Notes: generated by a model not told the origin, from the sequence alone. Shown: positions 53,964-63,086, counted from the first letter of the stretch. The stretch is DNA of 64,000 nucleotides from AP-15 sp963738185 (GCA_963738185.1 CAVTVA010000003.1:1674001-1738000); one strand, 5' to 3'. Made by a program: numbers and translations.

Positions 53964-55286
53964 TCAGCCGGCGAGGGCCTCGGCCTGGCGCAGAAAGCGC
54001 TGGTTTGGGGCGCTGCGTGCGCGGGCCCCGAGGCGCTCGTATGCCAATGACAGGGCAACATCGCGCTGACCGGCGCGCACCGCCGCTTCGGTCAGGGTCC
54101 AGCCGATCACGTCGCGCTGCGCGTAGCTGCCGCCGATCTGCCACAGATCGACACGGACCGGCAGCAGCTTCTCGACCGCCTCGGCATAGGCGCTGCGGTG
54201 GAACGCCGCCAGACCCTCGACCACCGGAACCCCGACGGTGCGATAGAGGCCGGCCGCTTCACGATCGCCGGCTGCCGTCGCGCGCATCGCCGCGAGCCGC
54301 CGCTCGACTAATGCTTCCCGGCCCGACCCCAATTCGGCCATCGCCGCGTGGATATCGGCAAAGACCAGGCATTTGCCGTCGGCGTGGCCTTCCCACAATG
54401 CGGCCAGCTCCGGCCAGCGCTCGCCGGTGTCGCAGCCCAAGGTATCGAGGCGCCACAACAGCGCCGTCGCGTTGGTCAGGCTGAGAGCGAACGCGCGTTG
54501 AGTGGCGCGGATCGGGCCGTCATAGAGCGCCAACGCCGCGTCGTACTGACCGAGCTCGAGATGGAACAATGCCCGGTGCCACCAGACATGCACCTCGTTC
54601 ATATGGCCGGGACCCGACCATAGCGCCTCGCGCGCCGCCATCCACCCGAGCCCGTCTTCCGGGCGGCCGGTCATTTCCATGACATGGGCGACGGTGTGGT
54701 GCGGCCAGAAGCTCAGCGGCTCAAGCTCGGCGGCGGCGCGCAATTCATCCTCGGCGCGGGCGTAATCGCCGGCCTCCTCGAGCCCAAAGGCATGAAACGC
54801 CAGCAAGGTGCCGTAGCCCGGCTGGCCCTTCGACCACAATGGCAGGGCGCGCGCCGAGCGATCCCGCAACCAGTGGAAGCGCCCGAGAAACCCGTCGGTC
54901 AGCGCCGCGCCCTGGTGCGCCACGAGGTCGAACGGAAACCGCATCAAATGGCGGTCGAGCACCGCGACCGCGGCGGCCCTCGAACCCTCGATCAAATGAG
55001 CGAGGGCGGCGAGATGGCCCTCCTCGCGCTCGTTCAACCGCAAGGGCCGGGCGGTTTCGACCAAGTTTTCAGCCTCGGCGATCAGGCTGGGATCGTTGGC
55101 GAGCGCGAGCGCCCAGGCCTTGCCCAGATGCGCCATCGCGCAATCGGGTGCAGCCTTGCGCGCCGTGTCGAACAGGCCGATCGCATCGCCGTGGACGATG
55201 TTGAACGCGCGCACCGCCCGATCGTAGGCGGCGGCCGCCGCCTCGGTCGCGCCGGAGAGGGGATGTCCCTGAGCGTCCTCGATCAT
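53964..55286 (-). CDS. TTC38-like tetratricopeptide repeat protein
   Basis: A 440-aa soluble helical protein. Paired helices with TPR spacing run through the chain: AMAHLGKAWALALANDPSLI, EEGHLAALAHLIEGSRAAAV, YGTLLAFHAFGLEEAGDYARAE, WPHHTVAHVMEMTGRPEDGL, and WWHRALFHLELGQYDAALAL. The HH-x-VAHVxEM and W-W-H-x-A-L-F blocks are typical of the TTC38/StaR-like family. The biochemical role is unknown. It is convergent with groEL. Confidence 0.88.
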   Translation of the reverse strand: MIEDAQGHPLSGATEAAAAAYDRAVRAFNIVHGDAIGLFDTARKAAPDCAMAHLGKAWALALANDPSLIAEAENLVETARPLRLNEREEGHLAALAHLIEGSRAAAVAVLDRHLMRFPFDLVAHQGAALTDGFLGRFHWLRDRSARALPLWSKGQPGYGTLLAFHAFGLEEAGDYARAEDELRAAAELEPLSFWPHHTVAHVMEMTGRPEDGLGWMAAREALWSGPGHMNEVHVWWHRALFHLELGQYDAALALYDGPIRATQRAFALSLTNATALLWRLDTLGCDTGERWPELAALWEGHADGKCLVFADIHAAMAELGSGREALVERRLAAMRATAAGDREAAGLYRTVGVPVVEGLAAFHRSAYAEAVEKLLPVRVDLWQIGGSYAQRDVIGWTLTEAAVRAGQRDVALSLAYERLGARARSAPNQRFLRQAEALAG

Positions 55287-55355
55287 GGCTGGCTCCGTTG
55301 CTGTCGAACACCGAGTTCCTGGTCGGCCTCGAGCTGAGGCGAGCGTTGGCGCGAT

Positions 55356-55444
55356 GTCATTGCGAGGAGCACATTGTGCGACGAAGCAATCTCGAACTGA
55401 CAGGGCTCAACGGCTCCAGATTGCTTCGCTTCGCTCGCAATGAC
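55356..55444. repeat. GTCATTGCGAG-class palindromic element
   Basis: GTCATTGCGAGGAGC with GACGAAGCAATCTCGA pairs with AGATTGCTTCGCTTCGCTCG with CAATGAC. Both flanking genes are on the minus strand. Confidence 0.88.
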
Positions 55445-55526
55445 AATCCGCGCGTGGCGCTCCGGTCGGCTCGAAACCTGCCTCTAAGCGACGAGCGGTT
55501 GGCCAACCCAATGCGGCTCGGTGGCG

Positions 55527-56507
55527 TTATGCGAAGATTTCGCCGAGACGCTGGATCGAGTGCAGCACCTGCTGCTGCGGCAATCCGGGCCATTGGCAGC
55601 GCATGATAAAATGATCGACACCCAGCAGCTCGCGATAGCGCACGATCTCCTCCTTGACCGACGCCTTATCGCCGATCATGAAGCGGTCGCGGGCGAACTC
55701 CTTGAAATCGGGCGAGGTGCGGTCCTGCAATCCCCAGGCCGCGTAAGCGGCGTATTTGTATTCGAGCGGCCCGCGGCATTCCTCATGCGCGCTCGCATGG
55801 CTGGCGCCGACATAGCATTCGACGGTGATCGGATATTCGATCGGGGTGCGGCCGTATTCCGCGAGCGCCGCGCGATAGGCCTGCATCAATGGCGCCACCT
55901 TGGCGAGCCCGCCGCTGTTGACGATCAGCCAGGCGTCGCCGATCCGCGCCGCGCGCCGCACCGACACCTCGGCCTGCCCGGCGATGTAGAGCGGCGGGCC
56001 ACCGGGGCGCACCGGCTTCACCCCGATGCCGGCATCGTTGACCCGATAGAACCGGCCCTGATGGTTGACCCGGTCCTCGGTCCATAGCCGGCGCATCAGC
56101 GCGATGCTTTCGTTGAACCGCGGCGCGCGCTCCTTCAGCGGGACGCCAAACGCGTCGAACTCGGGCTGGCGATACCCCAAGCCCACACCGAGGATGAAAT
56201 TGCCGCCGGTCAAAATGTCGAGGGTGGCGGCCTCCTCGGCCACATGCACCGGGTTGAGAGGCGGCAAGATCAGGATGTTCGGCCCGATCGTCATGCCCTC
56301 GGCGTGCGCCGCGACATAGCCCATCACCGGCGTCAGCTGCAGCATCTGCATCGGCTGGGTCAGCCAGTGATGCGGGAACCACAGGGAAGCAAAGCCGGCG
56401 TCGCGCGCCGCGCGCACCTGCGCCACCATCTCGGGCACGCGCGCCGCGACATTGACGCCTTCGGGGAACTGCGTGTTGACAAACAGGCCGACTTTCATGA
56501 CGCGCAT
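55527..56507 (-). CDS. LLM-class flavin-dependent oxidoreductase
   Basis: A 326-aa TIM-barrel enzyme of the bacterial luciferase family. GLFVNTQFPEG begins strand one, FASLWFPHHWLTQPM and MTIGPNILILPPLNPVHVAEEAATLDILTGGNFILGVGLG (in pieces) are the flavin-facing blocks, and FNESIALMRRLW follows. It uses FMN or F420; substrate unknown. The ATG at 56507 is 6 nt after the adh gene stop, and another ATG three codons in (56498) is possible; the pair is probably one transcript. Confidence 0.88.
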   Translation of the reverse strand: MRVMKVGLFVNTQFPEGVNVAARVPEMVAQVRAARDAGFASLWFPHHWLTQPMQMLQLTPVMGYVAAHAEGMTIGPNILILPPLNPVHVAEEAATLDILTGGNFILGVGLGYRQPEFDAFGVPLKERAPRFNESIALMRRLWTEDRVNHQGRFYRVNDAGIGVKPVRPGGPPLYIAGQAEVSVRRAARIGDAWLIVNSGGLAKVAPLMQAYRAALAEYGRTPIEYPITVECYVGASHASAHEECRGPLEYKYAAYAAWGLQDRTSPDFKEFARDRFMIGDKASVKEEIVRYRELLGVDHFIMRCQWPGLPQQQVLHSIQRLGEIFA

Positions 56508-56513
56508 TCCCGG

Positions 56514-57623
56514 TCAGTATACGACGACGCTGCGGATCGACTCGCCGCGAGTCATCAGGTCGAAGCCGTCGTTGATGCGCTCGAGCGGCAGGCGATGAGT
56601 GATCAGGTCATCGATGTTGATCTTGCCGTCCATGTACCAGTCGACGATTTTCGGCACGTCGGTGCGGCCCTTGGCGCCGCCGAACGCGGTCCCCTTCCAC
56701 ACCCGGCCGGTGACCAGCTGGAACGGGCGGGTGCTGATCTCCTGGCCGGCTCCGGCAACGCCGATGATCGTGGCCACACCCCAACCGCGATGGCAGCATT
56801 CGAGCGCCTGTCGCATGGTCTGGACATTGCCGATGCACTCGAAGCTGTAATCGGCGCCGCCCTTGGTCAGATCGACCAAATAGGGCACGAGATCGCCCGC
56901 GACCTCGCGCGGGTTGACGAAATGGGTCATGCCGAAGCGCTCGGCGAGCGCCCGCCGCGCCGGGTTGACATCAATGCCGACGATCATGTCGGCGCTGACC
57001 AGGCGGCAGCCCTGCACGACATTGAGGCCGATGCCGCCGAGCCCGAAAACCACGACCTTGGCGCCGGGCTCGACCTTGGCGGTGTTGATGACCGCGCCGA
57101 TCCCGGTGGTGACGCCGCAGCCGATGTAGCAGACCTTGTCGAACGGCGCATCCTCGCGGATTTTGGCGACCGCGATCTCGGGCAAGACCGTGAAATTGGC
57201 AAAGGTCGAGGTGCCCATGTAGTGCAGGACCGGCTGGCCGGCGCGCGAGAACCGACTGGTGCCGTCGGGCATCACCCCTCGGCCCTGGGTCGCGCGGATC
57301 GCGGTGCACAGATTGGTCTTGCCCGAGAGGCAGGATTCGCACTGCCGGCATTCCGGCGTGTAGAGCGGGATGACGTGGTCCCCCGCTTTTACCGAGCGGA
57401 CATCGGGGCCGGTGTCGACCACGATCCCGGCGCCCTCATGGCCGAGGATCGCCGGAAACAGGCCCTCGGGATCAGCGCCGGAGAGCGTGTATTGGTCGGT
57501 GTGGCAGATGCCGGTGGCCTTTACTTCGACCAGCACCTCGCCGGCGCGCGGACCCTCGAGATCGACGGTCTCCAGGGTCAGCTTCTTGCCCGCCTCATAG
57601 GCGACGGCGGCACGCACTTGCAT
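56514..57623 (-). CDS. Class III alcohol dehydrogenase (S-hydroxymethylglutathione dehydrogenase-like)
   Basis: A 369-aa zinc enzyme. Catalytic-zinc ligands Cys40 (TGICHTDQYTLSG), His62 (LGHEGAGIV) and the Cys of YIGCGVTTGIGAVINTAK are present, with structural-zinc Cys92, 95, 98 and 106. The nucleotide motif is VVVFGLGGIGLNVVQG. GQEISTRPFQLVTGRVWKGTAFGG is typical of the FrmA/AdhC class, which oxidises glutathione-bound formaldehyde. The ATG at 57623 has GGGAG upstream. The following luciferase-like gene might act on a related one-carbon or aldehyde substrate. Confidence 0.92.
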   Translation of the reverse strand: MQVRAAVAYEAGKKLTLETVDLEGPRAGEVLVEVKATGICHTDQYTLSGADPEGLFPAILGHEGAGIVVDTGPDVRSVKAGDHVIPLYTPECRQCESCLSGKTNLCTAIRATQGRGVMPDGTSRFSRAGQPVLHYMGTSTFANFTVLPEIAVAKIREDAPFDKVCYIGCGVTTGIGAVINTAKVEPGAKVVVFGLGGIGLNVVQGCRLVSADMIVGIDVNPARRALAERFGMTHFVNPREVAGDLVPYLVDLTKGGADYSFECIGNVQTMRQALECCHRGWGVATIIGVAGAGQEISTRPFQLVTGRVWKGTAFGGAKGRTDVPKIVDWYMDGKINIDDLITHRLPLERINDGFDLMTRGESIRSVVVY

Positions 57624-57773
57624 CGGGCTTCTCCCTCGCGCTCGCGGGCGGCGACACCCGATGATAACGCCCAAGCCCGCGGTTGGGACAAGGCCCTGCT
57701 CTCTGGCTCTGCGCGGTGGCCGCCCGCGGGTCGGCGCGGCGGCGGCGCCGGCTCAGCCCTTAGCCGCCAGCTA

Positions 57774-59165
57774 TCAGCCGGCGGCGCGGCGGTTGTACAC
57801 CGCAAGCCCGCGCAGGATGTCCAATCCCTGGGTCAGCTGCTCGTCATTGGCGCCGCCGATGTCGCCGGTCGCGACCGACGGCGCGGCCTTGTTGGGCGTC
57901 ACGGTCGCGCCCGGAGGCGCTCCAGGAGGGGCGGCCTTGCCGCCCGGAGCCGGTGTCGCGGACGGGCCCGGCGCGGCTAGTGTCTGCTGGTCGGGGTTTT
58001 TAAGGGCGCCCGGCAGATCGGCTTCGTGGATGCTTTCTTCCTGCGCCAGCTTTTCGATCTTCAACGGGGTCACGGTGATGTCGGGTGTGATCCCCTTGCC
58101 CGCGATGTCGCGGCCGTCGGGCGGGGTAAAGCGCGTGGTGGTCAGGCGGATGGCGCCGCCGCTGGCGAGCGGGATCACCGCTTCAATGTCGCTCTCGCCG
58201 TAAGTCTTGGTGCCGAGCAGCATGGCGCGGTGATTGTCTTGCAGCGCGCCGGCGACCAGCTCGGCCTCGTCGGCGGTGCCGCCATTGACCAGGGCGACGA
58301 TCGGCAGCCCTTTGACCAGGTCGCCGGGGGTGGCGGCGATATGCTTGATATTGCCCGGCTTGCGGCCCTTGATCAGGGCGACGTCGCCGCGGTCGAGAAA
58401 GGCGTTGGCGGCGGCCACCGCATCAGGGAAGCTGCCGCCGGGGTTGTTGCGCAGATCGACGACCAGGCCGACCAGCTTGCCGGAGGTCCTGTGCCGCAGA
58501 TCCTGGACCGCGGCAGCGAGTGCGGCCGGAGTGTCGTCGTCAAACCCGGCGATCCGCAAATAGCCGATGTTGCCGTCCTTGACCTGCGCGCGCACGGTTT
58601 GCAGATGTTCGACGGCGCGCTTCAACGTGAGCTTGATCGGCTTTTCCTGGTCGTCGCGCTGCAAGGTCAATTTGACCGTGCTGCCGGCGGGCCCGCGCAA
58701 TTTCTGCTCGGCTTCGGCCAGGGTCAGCTCGTAGGTCGGCACCTTGTCGATGGCAAAGATCAGATCGCCGGGCTCGATCCCGCCCGCCGCCGCCGGCGAG
58801 CCGTCGCGCGGCGAAATCACCCGCAATTCGCCGTTGTCGAGCGTCACCGCCACGCCGATCCCAGCCTCGGCCGGGCCGGCCGGCGCATGCATCGCCTGAT
58901 AGGCGGCCGGATCGATGTAGGCCGCGTGCGGATCGAGCCCGGACAGCATGCCGGCGATCGCGGCGTCGATCAGCTTGTGGTCGGCAACCGGGTCGACCGC
59001 GTCCTCGCGGATGCGCTCAAAGGCTTGGTCGAACAGGTTGAGCTCGTCGTAGACGGCGTCCTTGCCAGCTTGCTGCTGCTGGGCGAACCCGCCGACTGGC
59101 GCAGCGCAGACCGCCGCCCCGGTGGCGGCCAACATCACGATCGCAAGTTTCCGCACGCGCACCAT
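57774..59165 (-). CDS. S41 (CtpA-type) protease homologue lacking the catalytic dyad
   Basis: A 463-aa exported protein: signal peptide (about 1-29), helical N-domain, PDZ domain (about 98-180) and tail-specific protease core (about 185-370), then a Pro/Ala-rich tail. The fold-defining blocks GNIGYLRIAGFDDDT, VDLRNNPGGSFPDAV and IRLTTTRFTPPDGRDI are intact. The nucleophile block, normally G-S/T-A-S-A-S-E, reads GTADEAE, with Asp at 299; the lysine 25 residues on (G-K-G) is Glu324 (YGESDIE). Both dyad positions are thus replaced while the 25-residue spacing is kept, so it should not cut peptides. It may act as a scaffold or chaperone-like adaptor in the periplasm. Confidence 0.9.
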   Translation of the reverse strand: MVRVRKLAIVMLAATGAAVCAAPVGGFAQQQQAGKDAVYDELNLFDQAFERIREDAVDPVADHKLIDAAIAGMLSGLDPHAAYIDPAAYQAMHAPAGPAEAGIGVAVTLDNGELRVISPRDGSPAAAGGIEPGDLIFAIDKVPTYELTLAEAEQKLRGPAGSTVKLTLQRDDQEKPIKLTLKRAVEHLQTVRAQVKDGNIGYLRIAGFDDDTPAALAAAVQDLRHRTSGKLVGLVVDLRNNPGGSFPDAVAAANAFLDRGDVALIKGRKPGNIKHIAATPGDLVKGLPIVALVNGGTADEAELVAGALQDNHRAMLLGTKTYGESDIEAVIPLASGGAIRLTTTRFTPPDGRDIAGKGITPDITVTPLKIEKLAQEESIHEADLPGALKNPDQQTLAAPGPSATPAPGGKAAPPGAPPGATVTPNKAAPSVATGDIGGANDEQLTQGLDILRGLAVYNRRAAG

Positions 59166-59323
59166 CCTCCAACGAAACCCGGCCTTCGCAAACTCGCCGG
59201 CAGCAGCCCTTTTGCATCGGGGCGAGCCCGCGCGGCAGAACGCGACCCTAGTCGAGCAATCGTGGCATTACCATGATTCTCGCGGCGAGGCCGGCGGCGG
59301 CACGGACGCAAGGGAGAAGCAGC

Positions 59324-59719
59324 ATGGAAATGCTCCAGCGGATCAACCAGGAGGCGCTGCCGTTTGCGGCGCTGCTCGGCATCGAGCTGGTCAGCGCCGA
59401 GGCGGACCGGATCCTCGCCCGAATGACGGTGCGGCCGGATTTGTGCACTCGTCCGGCGCTGTTGCACGGCGGCGCGCTGATGGCCTTTGCCGATACGCTC
59501 GGCGCCTATGGCACCTTGGTCAACCTGCCCGACGGGGCGGGCACCACGACAATCGAGAGCAAGACCAATTTTATCGCGGCGGCACCCGAGGGCACCGAGA
59601 TCGTCGGCGAGGCGACGCCGGTTCACCGCGGCCGCCGGACGATGGTGTGGCAGACCCGGGTCTCGACCCCCGAGGGCCGGCTGCTGGCGCTCGTCACCCA
59701 GACGCAGCTGGTCCTCTGA
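59324..59719 (+). CDS. PaaI-family thioesterase
   Basis: A 131-aa hot-dog protein. LCTRPALLHGGALMAFADTLG holds the HGG-x-x-x-x-x-x-D catalytic region, followed by TTTIESKTNFIAAAPEGTEI and GRRTMVWQTRV. Such enzymes hydrolyse acyl- or aryl-CoA thioesters in the cytoplasm. AAGGGAG precedes the ATG. Its 3' end overlaps the convergent rsmD gene by 26 nt. Confidence 0.9.
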   Translation: MEMLQRINQEALPFAALLGIELVSAEADRILARMTVRPDLCTRPALLHGGALMAFADTLGAYGTLVNLPDGAGTTTIESKTNFIAAAPEGTEIVGEATPVHRGRRTMVWQTRVSTPEGRLLALVTQTQLVL

Positions 59720-60284
59720 GGCCGCCCTCCCGGCGCAGAAATAAGAGGCGCGCGGCGCCGTAGACGCGCTCGTCGAGGAGGGCGAACCCATCCGGCCGCG
59801 GCGGCTCCTCGCGCGCGGCAACCTCGACCACGGCGAGCGCTTCGGCGGCGAGCCAGCCGGCAGCGGCGAGCGCGGCCAGCGCCGGGCCGGCGAGCCCGCT
59901 CGCATAGGGCGGATCGAAGAAGGCAACGGCGCAGGCGACGGCGGCGCGCGGCGGCCGGGTGGCGTCGCCGGGCACGATACGGGCGCGGGCGGTCTCGCCC
60001 AAGGTCTCGATGTTGCGGCGCAGGGCCGAGAGAGCGTCCCGGTCGCGCTCGATAAAGACTGCTTCGGCCGCACCGCGCGACAGGGCTTCGAGACCGAAGG
60101 CACCGGTCCCGGCAAAGGCGTCGAGCACTGCGGCGCCGGCGAACGGCAGCCCCGCCGCGGCAAGGCGGCCATGCGAGAGGATGTTGAACAGCGCCTCGCG
60201 GGCGCGGTCGCTGGTCGGCCGGACCGCGTCGCCCGGCGGCGCCAAGAGGCGACGGCCGCGATGCCTACCGCCGACGATCCGCAT
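59694..60284 (-). CDS. rsmD: 16S rRNA (guanine966-N2)-methyltransferase
   Basis: A 196-aa SAM-dependent enzyme that methylates G966 of 16S rRNA. MRIVGGRHRGRRLLAPPGD and VRPTSDRAREALFNIL are diagnostic; VLDAFAGTGAFGLEALSRGA is the SAM motif and AFFDPPYASG the catalytic (N/D)PPY motif, here with Asp. The start overlaps rluB by 20 nt, a pairing usual in Alphaproteobacteria. Confidence 0.95.
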   Translation of the reverse strand: MRIVGGRHRGRRLLAPPGDAVRPTSDRAREALFNILSHGRLAAAGLPFAGAAVLDAFAGTGAFGLEALSRGAAEAVFIERDRDALSALRRNIETLGETARARIVPGDATRPPRAAVACAVAFFDPPYASGLAGPALAALAAAGWLAAEALAVVEVAAREEPPRPDGFALLDERVYGAARLLFLRREGGLRGPAASG

Positions 60285-61074
60285 GCGCAGCCCATTTGGG
60301 GGCCTCGGTGCCGAGCTGCTCGGCGAGCGCCTTGTTCGACACTTCGGCGATCCCCCCGCGTTCGAGGCTGCCGAGCTGAAACGGGCCGAAGGACAGCCGG
60401 ATCAGCCGCGTCACCTGCAAGCCCAAATGCTCGAGCACCCGGCGCACCTCGCGGTTCTTGCCCTCGGTCAGCGCCAGCGCGACCCAGGCGTTGCTGCCCT
60501 GGGTGCGCTCCAGGCTGGCGCGGATCGGGCCATAGGCGACGCCGTCGATCCTGACGCCCCTGGCGAGCGCGCCAAGCCGCCCCTCCTCCACTTCGCCATG
60601 CACCCGCACCTTGTAGCGCCGCACCCAGCCGGTCGCCGGCAATTCGAGGCGGCGGGCCAGCGCGCCGTCATTGGTCAGCAGCAAAAGCCCCTCGGAGTTG
60701 AGGTCGAGGCGGCCGATCGAAATCAGCCGCGGCAACTCCTTGGGCAGGGCCTCGAACACGGTCGGCCGGCCCTTTTCGTCGCGATGCGTGGTGACCAGTC
60801 CAGAGGGCTTGTGATAGCGCCACAGGCGCGCCCGGTCGGGCTGCGGGATCGGCTTGCCATCGACCCGAATGTCGCTGTCGCCCCCGACCGTCACGGCGGG
60901 GCTGGTCAGGACCTCACCGTTGACCGCGACCCGCCCCTGCGCGATCCAGCGCTCCGCGTCGCGCCGCGAGCATAGCCCGGCGCGGGCCAACAGCTTGGCG
61001 ATACGCTCGCCCCCCCTCGGCCCGTCCCGCGGCGGCGGCGGTGTCAGGGCTGGCGACTTGTTCCGCTTTGTCAT
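60265..61074 (-). CDS. rluB: 23S rRNA pseudouridine synthase
   Basis: A 269-aa enzyme from the ATG at 61074. The S4 RNA-binding domain (GGERIAKLLARAGLCSRRDA, WIAQGRVAVNGEVL) precedes the RsuA/RluB catalytic core with the nucleophilic Asp in ISIGRLDLNSEGLLLLTNDG and GKNREVRRVLEHLGLQVTRLIR. RluB modifies U2605 of 23S rRNA; RluE/RluF paralogues are less likely because they lack this S4 layout or context. It overlaps the amidotransferase gene by 4 nt. Confidence 0.9.
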   Translation of the reverse strand: MTKRNKSPALTPPPPRDGPRGGERIAKLLARAGLCSRRDAERWIAQGRVAVNGEVLTSPAVTVGGDSDIRVDGKPIPQPDRARLWRYHKPSGLVTTHRDEKGRPTVFEALPKELPRLISIGRLDLNSEGLLLLTNDGALARRLELPATGWVRRYKVRVHGEVEEGRLGALARGVRIDGVAYGPIRASLERTQGSNAWVALALTEGKNREVRRVLEHLGLQVTRLIRLSFGPFQLGSLERGGIAEVSNKALAEQLGTEAPKWAAHADRRR

Positions 61075-61787
61075 GACCGGCGCGCGGCCTCGACAAAGGA
61101 GCGAAAGATGCGCCGGTCGGCCTCGCCGATCCCGAATTCGGGATGCCACTGCACGCCAAGGCAAAAGCGGCGGCGCGGGTCTTCGATGCCTTCGACGACG
61201 CCATCACCGGCGACCGCATCGACGACGATGCCTGGGCCGGCCGCCTTGACCGCCTGGTGATGGGCGCTGTTGACGGCGAGGGTTTCCGCGCCGGTAATGC
61301 GGTGGAGAATGGTGCCGGCGATGACCCGCACATCATGGCCCGGCTCGTCGCGCGGGTTCGGCTGACGGTGCGGCAGACAATTCGGCACCTCGTCCGGGAT
61401 GTCCTGAATGAGCGTGCCGCCGAGCGCCACGTTCAGCAGTTGCTGGCCGCCGCAGATGCCGAGCACCGGCAGGTCGCGGGCCAGGGCGCCCCTGGTCGCG
61501 GCCAATTCGAACGCGGTGCGCCGGTCCTTGGTGGTGACGCTCGGATGGCGCGTCGTCGCCCCGAACAGCGCCGGGTCGATGTCAAAGCCGCCGCCGGTCA
61601 CGATCAGCCCGGCGATCTGGTCGAGATAATCCGGTGCTGCGTCCGGGTCATGCGGCAGCAGGATCGGCAGCCCGCCGGCACGGCGCACCGCGCTGCAGTA
61701 ATTCTCGCGGATCGCATACCACGGAAACTTCGACCAGCCGCCCGGCGGCTCGTGATCGAGGGTGAGGCCGATGACCGCCTGCGCCAT
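61071..61787 (-). CDS. Class I glutamine amidotransferase-like hydrolase (PuuD/C26 family)
   Basis: A 238-aa protein from the ATG at 61787 (GGAG upstream); longer frames lack a ribosome site. The nucleophile elbow GICGGQQLLNVALGGTL holds the catalytic Cys, and LGVQWHPEF has the His/Glu pair; SAHHQAVKAAGPG is the typical C26 block. The family hydrolyses gamma-glutamyl-amino-acid amides such as gamma-glutamyl-GABA. No polyamine genes adjoin, so the substrate is open. Confidence 0.9.
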   Translation of the reverse strand: MAQAVIGLTLDHEPPGGWSKFPWYAIRENYCSAVRRAGGLPILLPHDPDAAPDYLDQIAGLIVTGGGFDIDPALFGATTRHPSVTTKDRRTAFELAATRGALARDLPVLGICGGQQLLNVALGGTLIQDIPDEVPNCLPHRQPNPRDEPGHDVRVIAGTILHRITGAETLAVNSAHHQAVKAAGPGIVVDAVAGDGVVEGIEDPRRRFCLGVQWHPEFGIGEADRRIFRSFVEAARRS

Positions 61788-61897
61788 GCTGAGCTCCAAA
61801 GGCCCGGTGATGTCGACGAGGTAAGCTCTTTTCCGCCACATCGCGGGGCGGCTAGACCACCGGTCGTGGGATCGACCGCCGCTGTCGCAGCTGGCGA

Positions 61898-61972
61898 TGG
61901 TGGGCGCGACTGGGATTGAACCAGTGACCCCTACGATGTCAACGTAGTGCTCTCCCGCTGAGCTACGCGCCC
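61898..61972 (-). tRNA. tRNA-Val(GAC)
   Basis: On the minus strand the acceptor stem GGGCGCG (ending at 61972) pairs with CGCGCCC, followed by discriminator A and an encoded CCA. D-arm AGCTCAGCGGGAGAGC, anticodon stem CTACG/CGTAG with loop TTGACAT (anticodon GAC), and T-arm GGTTCAATCC are all canonical. Confidence 0.97.
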
Positions 61973-62158
61973 TCGCCAGCGACCCGCGGCGGAGATCAAG
62001 GTGATAGCGAATACGCGTGGGCCAGGCAAGCGCAGGCCGTCAATTTGACGGCGCCCCATCCTGCTGGGGGTCTGATCGGCGCGGGTCAGACCGGCGACGC
62101 CGTTGCGGCGGGTGGCTGTACCCGATAGGGTCGCGGCATCGCGATGGTGGAGCGGGTC

Positions 62159-62515
62159 ATGCGGGGGTGGAGTTTGCTGCTGGCGGCAGCCTTGCTCTCG
62201 GCCGGCTCGGGATGGGCGACGGTGCAGGCCGCGAGTTCGGGCAACCGCACCAATGACCGTCTGTTGTCGCTGCCCCCGGCCCGACAGGCGCAAGTCCTCG
62301 CCAGCAGCTTTCGCAAGGGGTGCATCGGGGTTTCCGCCTTCCCGATGGGCGTCACCACCAGCGGCCGGGCCAAGGGCAACGCCTATTGGAGCGTGCGCTG
62401 CAAGAACGGCAAGAGCTACGTCGTGCAGATCGCGCCCGACGCCAAGGGCACCGCGGTGGTCGCCGATTGCCGGGTGCTGAAGGGCACCGGCCGGGAGTGC
62501 TTCAAGCGGTTTTGA
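62159..62515 (+). CDS. Small exported protein of unknown function
   Basis: A 118-aa protein from the ATG at 62159 with GGAGCGGG upstream. A signal peptide (about 1-25, ending VQAAS) precedes a compact mature domain with four cysteines or fewer (KGCIGVSAFPMG, WSVRCKNGKSYVVQIAPD, VADCRVLKGTGRECFKRF). I recall similar short periplasmic proteins in Bradyrhizobium-like genomes without known role. Confidence 0.75.
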   Translation: MRGWSLLLAAALLSAGSGWATVQAASSGNRTNDRLLSLPPARQAQVLASSFRKGCIGVSAFPMGVTTSGRAKGNAYWSVRCKNGKSYVVQIAPDAKGTAVVADCRVLKGTGRECFKRF

Positions 62516-62533
62516 GCCGGGCCGCTCGGGCCC

Positions 62534-62722
62534 TCACCAATTCAGCGACTGGCGGCAGACCGAATACCAAAGCCCGAGATTGGCGTCGCGCCAATGCGGG
62601 TCGTTGCAGTTCTTTTGCACCATCGCCGCCGATTCGGTCGCACCCGCGGGCGGCGAGGGCGAGGAGCCCGAGCAGCCCGCCAAGCCCACCGCCAGCACCA
62701 GCATCAACAGACCTGATTTCAC
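62534..62722 (-). CDS. Small putative lipoprotein
   Basis: About 62 aa from a GTG at 62722 with AGGAG seven bases upstream. The lipobox is VGLAGC with the cysteine at about 17, followed by Ser/Pro residues and a short domain with NCNDPHWRDANLG and two more cysteines. It would be a lipid-anchored envelope protein. It is convergent with the previous gene by 18 nt. Confidence 0.7.
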   Translation of the reverse strand: MKSGLLMLVLAVGLAGCSGSSPSPPAGATESAAMVQKNCNDPHWRDANLGLWYSVCRQSLNW

Positions 62723-62756
62723 CGGCACTCTCCTCCCACCGAAACCAGATCGAGAC

Positions 62757-62866
62757 CAGTGGTCCGATCGAAACGCTTGGTTTCCAGGCGTTTCGTGAAC
62801 AGGCCAATAAGTTGGTGGTACAATTCAGCCAACAGATGGGAGCCATCCGTTGGCATCGCACCACTA
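62757..62866. repeat. Nested palindromic repeat, copy 2
   Basis: It is the reverse-oriented counterpart of 13447-13566: GTGGTCCGATCGAAACGCTTG, then CAGGCGTTTCGTGAACAGGC, TTGGTGGTACAATTCAGCCA, ACAGATGGGAGCCATCCGTT and GGCATCGCACCACTAG. Mismatches to copy 1 fall partly in compensatory positions of the stems. The remaining 220 nt up to metC hold no gene or site I can name. Confidence 0.85.
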
Positions 62867-63086
62867 GGGGCCGCGGTTATCGCCCGCCGCCCGCAACCGG
62901 ACGGCAAACTGTTTGCCGGCAACTGCGGCGATTGCAAGGCGGGCCTGCGGCCGGCTCGGGGCGGCAGCAGGGCGAAGCCGCACCTCGATCCTCTGCCGCA
63001 CCCTGTGCGGCCGCCGCAAGGCGATGTAATGTCGCCGTCTGCCCCACCGTTCTTCGGGGCGGCGCTGCGAGGTGGAGTCGAGCCCG

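Noticed and set aside
62867..63086. SAM-responsive riboswitch upstream of metC
   Set aside because: No SAM-I, SAM-II or SAM/SAH core could be recognised in the leader.
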